From NCBI GenBank assembly GCA_963573385.1, contig CAUYLG010038413.1, positions 1 through 64,000 on the forward strand: DNA of 64,000 nucleotides. The letters are read 5' to 3'. The notes beneath the pieces were generated by a model. It was not told where the DNA came from. It did no database searches and worked only from the letters and a program-made list of their open reading frames with translations. This document shows positions 57,939-64,000 of the stretch, piece by piece (the first letter of the stretch is position 1; each line of letters starts with the position of its first letter). This stretch comes from Cacajao melanocephalus (lineage: Eukaryota; Chordata; Mammalia; Primates; Pitheciidae). Both the position numbers and the translations under genes were made by a program.

Positions 57939-58021
57939 GAGATGGAGTCTTGCTCTGTCACCCAAGCTGGAATGCAGTGGCGTGATCTTGGCTCACTGCA
58001 ACCTCTGGCTCCCAAGTGATG
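57939..58021 (-). mobile_element. 5'-truncated Alu carrying the microsatellite tail
   Basis: Reverse Alu 3' end only ('gagatggagtcttgctctgt' to 'cctctggctcccaag'). With its tail it is bracketed by the perfect 16-bp duplication 'tgagcctcagttttct' at 57596-57611 and 58022-58037, within a MIR. Confidence 0.95.
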
Positions 58022-58037
58022 TGAGCCTCAGTTTTCT

Positions 58038-58143
58038 AATCTGTGTAATGAGGATTATGTTAGGATTTGGGAGGAACCAATCAGTTGATGCAATTAAGTT
58101 TCAGCATGGTGTCCAGCACATAGTAGGTGCCTACTGAACAGTA
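58038..58143 (+). mobile_element. MIR SINE, right part
   Basis: Continues the MIR: 'aatctgtgtaatgaggatta', 'catggtgtccagcacatagt', 'aggtgcctactgaa'. Confidence 0.85.
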
Positions 58144-58154
58144 AGTCTTATTTA

Positions 58155-58270
58155 TGCATTCAGTAAGCAGATGTTTGTTGAGCACCTGCTGCATGCCAGA
58201 CCCTGCTCAGGGGAGTGAGAACTTTGTGGTGAAGAAAAAGCTAAACGCTTTGTCCTCAGGCATCTTAGAG
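58155..58270 (-). mobile_element. L2 LINE 3' end
   Basis: Reverse L2: 'gcattcagtaagcagatgtt', 'tgttgagcacctgctgcatg', 'ccagaccctgctcagg', 'gtcctcaggcatcttagagt'. Confidence 0.82.
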
Positions 58271-58819
58271 TCTGGATCAAAGAACTGAGTGTGAATCACT
58301 CACAATCGACTCTGAAGGGGAGAGTGGGGTCCTAGGAGTGTCTGCAACAAAGGACCCTACTGGGAAGATGGAGAGAAGAGGTTGGGCTCAGAGGCATTGG
58401 AGTCGACAGACAAGCCTGGCTGCCAGGTTCAGTGAGGAGAGGAGGTGCCTAGGATGGCATCCAGGCTCCTGGCTGTGGCCAGTGCACAGACAGATGGAGG
58501 TGTTATTCATGGGGCAAGGACAGTGGAGAAGAGCTGGGCTTGGGGGTGCAGAGTTTATGATCTTGGACTTGTATGTGTTGGGTTTGCAGTGCTTTTGAGA
58601 CTCTGCACCTGAGGTATAGTTGGGGGCTGGATCTTACTTTGCAGACCCCTTGTTGGGGGGCCCCAAGGGGATCCAGAGAACTGTCCAGCTCTGCTCTCAG
58701 GGGCTTATACTTGGCAGGGGAGGATCCATGAACCATCACAGGTAAAGGTTGTTGTTGAGGAGAGGGGACACTCCTACCCTGATGGGGGTGTGAGTCGGCA
58801 GAGATCAAGCTCAGCTCTC
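58271..58819. other. unique or heavily eroded DNA
   Basis: Lies between two reverse L2 pieces, so some of it may be L2 too decayed to read. No gene. Confidence 0.4.
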
Positions 58820-59110
58820 AGGGTCACCTCTGAACTAAGTCCTAAAGGATGAGCATGACTCACCAGGAAGAGAAAGGGGAGGACACTGAGGGCTGAGGGT
58901 TCCTGCAGAGGCCCAGGCGCTGAGGAGGGAGAGCCATGTGGTCATGGGGCTGGAGGGATTCAGGACAGCTGTGTGGCAGCAGGGAGGAGGAGGCTGCATA
59001 AGAGGCTGGGAGCCACAGGGATCAGAGCAGGAGGGGCCTTGAATGCCGGTTGTAAGGTTTGCATTTAACCTGTGGGTCTTAGGGACTCATCAGCCCATTC
59101 TGTTTCATCA
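58820..59110 (-). mobile_element. L2 LINE internal fragment
   Basis: Reverse L2: 'cctctgaactaagtcctaaa', 'ggatgagcatgactcaccag', 'gggccttgaatgccggttgt', 'aaggtttgcatttaacctgt'. Confidence 0.75.
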
Positions 59111-59479
59111 GGAGGATGTGCTCAGGGCTGCCATGTTCGAGGAAGGAACTTGGGTGCAGGTGAACAGGGACGGGACTCTGGCAGCAAAGAGATCGGCTAA
59201 GAGGCCAGCAATGATGCAGGTGACAGGAAAGGGCAGGGCAGCTACATGGGGACAGCAATAAGCGAGTGCGTGGGAGCAGCCTCAGGGAGACATAGAGGGC
59301 TTGGGTCAGTGAGGGGCACAGTGTGGATTATGGTCAGAGGACTCGGGCACGGTGGAAGAATGGGTAACACTGGATGTTCTGTGGATCACCAGCAGGGATG
59401 ACAGATACACCCTGCAGGGTCATCCTGCAGGGGATAAAGTCATGCAGTGTGGGTTTGGGACAGGACATTATTATATGGA
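59111..59479. other. unique or eroded L2 DNA
   Basis: Sequence near 59,140-59,300 may continue the L2. Nothing else is visible. Confidence 0.4.
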
Positions 59480-59665
59480 CACATGTAACAATCCTCCCAG
59501 CAACCCTGGAAAGTAGGTGCTGCTGTCACCCCTATTTTATGGATGAGCAAACAGAGACTCAGAGAGGTTTAGTAATTTGCCTAAAGTCACACAGCTAATT
59601 AGCATCCAAGCTGGGGCTTGAACCCAGGCACTGGCCCTGAGTCCGTGCTCTTGACTGTGGTGCTG
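59480..59665 (-). mobile_element. MIR SINE, near full length
   Basis: Reverse MIR: 'atgtaacaatcctcccagca', 'tattttatggatgagcaaac', 'agagactcagagaggtttag', 'aagtcacacagctaattagc', 'gcttgaacccaggcactggc'. Confidence 0.93.
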
Positions 59666-60856
59666 CCTGGGCTGTAGGAGACGACTGTGCTGTGCTGCTG
59701 CCCTCAGGAGCTCCAGTGCCACAGATGGAGCCACGGGCAAGCTGGCTGAAGTGCGCCATCACCTCTACCTGTGGGAATCAGAGAAGACTCCCAGGAGAGG
59801 GTGTCATTCTAACTTGGTCCTTAGGGTATGGAGTGTTTGAACAGAGTGGTGGCATGTCAGTCAGGGTGGTCACTGCAAGCAACAGAAAATGATTGTGGAT
59901 GATGAAAGCAAAAGAAGACATTATTAAGTCAACACGAGGTTATTTCAAGAATCACTGGGACAGTCAGAAAGCCAGGGCTGTGGCACCAGGACAAGTGACA
60001 CAAATCAATGAATGGTTGGCAGCATCTCAGCCTCTTCTGACAAGTCCTGGAGCCTGCAGCTCCATAGGCTTCACCACCTCCACTGCCCCCACCTGACGCT
60101 GCAGGCTCCAGCAGAACCCCTGCGGTCTCTCCCCACGGAACCTCCAGCCTCTGCTGCCACCCTTGCCACCATCACCAGAATAGGCTGAGGAAGGAGAACC
60201 ATTGCCGTTGGGCTTCTGGACCCAAGTCTAGACTGGGAGGTGGGGGGACCTGATTGCAGAAACCTCATCATGTGACTTCACTCAAGCCGTAAGGGAGACC
60301 GGTAAAGAACATCTTCGGCATTTTCAGGCTCTGTCTCCTAAGGTGGGGTGGGGGTTCCCCAATCAGTAGGAAGAGATTTTTTGATAATGTAACAAACACA
60401 CTGGACAGGGTTATGGCCATCGTGTCTGGTGACAAGGTTGGCGAATGTGAAGGTGAAGAGGAGGGAACGGCATAGACTACACGGAGGATGGTTAGGGTGC
60501 AGCAGATAGATGGGAACACAAGCTCTGTCCTTAGAAGGTGCTTCTCAGCTACTGTGTATCAAGACAACTGAAAACAGCAGTGACTGAGCAGTGTGTGTAT
60601 GAGTGTGCTTGTGAGTAGCTGTACCACAACAGGGCTGACACCGGCTGTCCCTGTGCCGTGGCCTCTGTAAACTCTGCTGGCTGAGGCTGAGTGACAGTGG
60701 CTGAGGATGCTACTTTCTGGCAGCCTTTGTGTCCCTGCTTGGCCTCCCCAGGTGCTGGTGGTTGGCTGCCTACCTGTTCCCCATGCAACATCTGTGCTGA
60801 GAGCAGAACCATGACCTGTCCTGCACCTCTATTTCTGGGACATCACAGCCCTAAGC
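59666..60856. other. mostly unique DNA
   Basis: 59,845-60,290 looks like an old repeat ('gtggtcactgcaagcaacag', 'aaaatgattgtggatgatga') that I cannot name. A perfect 14-bp inverted repeat lies at 60047-60111. No exon supported. Confidence 0.4.
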
Positions 60857-60930
60857 TTTCACTCATTTACACTTTCACTTACTAATGCACACTGAGCACC
60901 TACTGTGAGCAGACGGCCCTGCTCTCCCGA
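60857..60930 (-). mobile_element. L2 LINE 3' fragment
   Basis: Reverse: 'cactcatttacactttcact', 'tactaatgcacactgagcac', 'ctactgtgagcag'. Confidence 0.6.
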
Positions 60931-61009
60931 CTCCTCTCTGCCTCTTGGTATTTGTCACCTGCAGAGGCAGCTATGGTGGGAAAGGTGCTGACCAGGAGGT
61001 CAGGTTCCC

Positions 61010-61110
61010 TCTGGCTCTAGTGAATTACTCTGGACACTTAGGCAGGACACTTGACTTCTCTGTGCCCAATTTTCCTGTCTGTGAGACGTGTCCCAATGAC
61101 CCTACTGTGT
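61010..61110 (+). mobile_element. MIR SINE fragment
   Basis: Forward: 'ctctggacacttaggcagga', 'cacttgacttctctgtgccc', 'aattttcctgtctgtgagac'. Confidence 0.75.
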
Positions 61111-61965
<855 letters not shown>

Positions 61966-62310
61966 CTACAAAGAGGGACAAGGGGAGAAGATACAAGGGA
62001 AGAAGAAGGGAGGGAGACCATACAGTAAGGAGGGGAGTGGAGAGTAGAAGGGACGACGAAGACAGGGGTGAAAGAAGGGGTTATAGAGGCAGGGAGTGGG
62101 CAGGAGGGGAAAGCAGAGAGAGCGAGGGGGAGAAGGTGGGGCAGGGGCAGAGATGGTTGTGGACAAATGGGGGAGGGAAGGAAAAGAAATAAAAACAAGG
62201 AGGAAGCAACTGCCTTAGAGGCTGGAGAAAGGGATGGAGTAGAATGGCGGAGGGGGATTAGGGGAAGGAAGACGTGGGGGAAAGGAAGGAGTGGAGGAAG
62301 GCAGATGCTA
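61966..62310 (+). repeat. GA-rich tract, right part
   Basis: 'gagaagatacaagggaagaa', 'gaagggagggagaccata' and similar, 345 bp, about 85% purine by eye. The opposite strand gives Ser/Pro/Leu-rich shadow frames (61956-62453). Confidence 0.9.
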
Positions 62311-62603
62311 CCCTCAGAGCCAGCTTGCAAGGGCTCTGCCCACCTGGGATCCCCCAGAGCAGAGGGGCTTTGGTCTCTGAGATGAGACTCCCCGAAAGCT
62401 TTCCACCTTCGCTCACCTGCAGGTCTGGCAACTAGGGGACAAGCAGGCCTCATGCACAGTGACTGCTTGTTAAAGGACCCCAGCAGAAACAGCTCCAGCA
62501 GAACTCTCTACCCGCCAACAGCTCAGCCTGCCTCACATCCTAGCAGGCCAGGAGGGGCTGGGTGGCAGGGCCAGGGTCCACATCTAAGGATGCCATGTGG
62601 CGT
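62311..62603. other. unique DNA
   Basis: No repeat or gene recognised. Confidence 0.5.
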
Positions 62604-62934
<331 letters not shown>

Positions 62935-62944
62935 TCAGTGCCAG

Positions 62945-63060
62945 GCACACGTCAGCCGAGAATTTGCTGAGCAACCTTGGTCAAGCCACTTAACCTCTCT
63001 GGGCTTCAGTTTTCTTCTCTGTAAAAAGAAGAGCTGGCAGGGTGTTCCCTTTCACTTTAG
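62945..63060 (+). mobile_element. MIR SINE
   Basis: Forward: 'aaccttggtcaagccactta', 'acctctctgggcttcagttt', 'tcttctctgtaaaaagaaga'. Confidence 0.85.
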
Positions 63061-63194
63061 GTTTCTGTGGCTTCTGAATAAGAATAACTGAGAAATATAT
63101 TGATTACTTACAATGCGCCACATACATATAGATAAATCATGTATATAAATATCTCGGAAAGAACTCTGTATCTGTCATTGCTCCAAGTTGCTCA

Positions 63195-63300
63195 CAGGAA
63201 CTTGGAAACTGCATAATTTGCCCGAGGCCAGGCAGCCAGTGAGTGACAGAGTAGGCTTTCCCCAGCCCACACTCGCGCGAATCCCGAGCCTGCCCCCAAA
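63195..63300 (-). mobile_element. MIR SINE
   Basis: Reverse: 'cacaggaacttggaaactgc', 'ataatttgcccgaggccagg', 'agccagtgagtgacagagta'. Confidence 0.78.
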
Positions 63301-64000
63301 TCGCTCTATTTCCCCAGAGAGGGGGCCACTTCATTACAAAGGTCCCTCTCCACAGAGACAGAACAAGGAAGCTGATTAAAGCCCTTCAGCTCCAGTCTCA
63401 CTTCTGTAATCGATGCTCTGTGATTGTGAACTGGGCGTCTGTCGGCAGTTGACTAATTTTAGCTGGGTCTTTGCAGGCTTCTCACCAGGCTCACCCGCCC
63501 CCGTGGACAGACAGAGAGGTTCCAAGAAGCATCATCGATCTTTTGACTAAAGTATCTTCATGAAATACAAATCTGCCGTTTCTCAGCCCGCCGTGTCATG
63601 GCAGCACAGAAGAGATGCCACCGGGAGAGCGAGAACCGTAATTTCATGTAAAACCGGATGTCTTGCCTGGTCCCTGACAACCCATCTCTTCCCTGCCTTG
63701 ACCTTGGCCTCCCAGCTCAGTCCTGGGAAACTGATGCCTTGTACTGTTTCAACTTTGGCACAGAGTGATGGGGGAAAGCTGTCGACTGGTGTTAAAGACA
63801 TTCCCAGTTGTGGGCAAGCTCCCTGTTGGGGGGCCCTGGCCTCTGGCAGAGAGGTGGCACCGATTTACTTGCATGAGGGGGATTGAGTGCTCCTATCCTT
63901 GGGCACTCTGCCCAGTGTAAGTGGCTAAGGAGGCAGCAGGGGAGGGCCTGGGCCCAGAGAATGAAAACACCATCCTTAAACAGCAACAGCCTCCCATGAG
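63301..64000. other. unique DNA with a conserved-looking block
   Basis: No repeat. At 63,380-63,680 are several regulatory-looking motifs: 'tgtaatcgatgc', 'catcatcgatcttttgac', 'catgaaatacaaatctgc' (POU/octamer-like), 'agttgactaattttagc' and more CpGs than the surroundings. This fits a conserved enhancer-like block, but conservation cannot be seen here. The 108-codon frame at 63560-63886 has no known domain. Confidence 0.4.

Noticed and set aside
57480..58137. Reading frames of 179 and 194 codons (plus) and 132-137 codons (minus)
   Set aside because: They translate the TTCC/CCTTT microsatellite and the Alu stub; low-complexity residues only.
63470..63680. CpG island or promoter
   Set aside because: CpGs are more frequent than nearby but far too few and too short for an island; kept only as a candidate conserved block.

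Overview
The window is genomic DNA of a primate, most likely human. It carries about seventeen Alu SINEs of J-, S- and Sc/Y-like types, L1 pieces from old (L1M-type) to primate-specific (L1P-type), many MIR and L2 fossils, several LTRs and one old endogenous retrovirus. Alus limit the source to primates; I cannot separate human from other apes by reading alone. I recognise no protein-coding gene, tRNA, rRNA or other housekeeping RNA gene. Every long reading frame I examined lies in a mobile element, in low-complexity sequence, or in GC-rich unique DNA without a recognisable motif. The stretch is best read as intergenic or deep intronic.

Layout. 1-2,040: unique GC-rich DNA with MIR/L2 remnants. 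2,045-5,672: an old repeat split by an LTR-like insert, then an L1 3' half split by a second LTR. 5,673-11,900: GC-rich unique DNA with a triple CACGTG cluster, an AT-cored inverted repeat, a nine-copy 40-bp minisatellite and CA/TG microsatellites. 11,870-14,000: reverse L1M pieces, an Alu and a solo LTR. 14,000-19,800: mostly unique DNA with conserved-looking blocks and a triplicated CCAAT-bearing repeat. 19,800-21,240: L1 with an Alu, then an L2. 21,580-30,392: remnant of one provirus, with two related LTRs, a tRNA-Leu-type primer-binding site after the first and a polypurine tract before the second, later hit by L1s and Alus.

30,400-38,520: AT-rich, L1-dominated DNA, including an L1P with a classic 5' inversion and an L1P with a possible 3' transduction. 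38,520-52,800: GC-richer unique DNA with L2, MIR and Alu, a strong 100-nt hairpin (44,818-44,917) and a MaLR-type LTR broken by three Alus, one nested in another. 52,900-58,150: purine-rich and C-rich low-complexity tracts, ending in a 333-nt pure pyrimidine run that grew from an Alu tail. 58,150-64,000: L2, MIR, two Alus, a GA-rich tract and a conserved-looking block.

No set of genes works together here. The readable content is the insertion history of the locus plus a few candidate regulatory or structural elements. Repeat family names are given only as far as memory of consensus sequences allows; boundaries are accurate to roughly 10-30 bases unless target-site duplications fix them.
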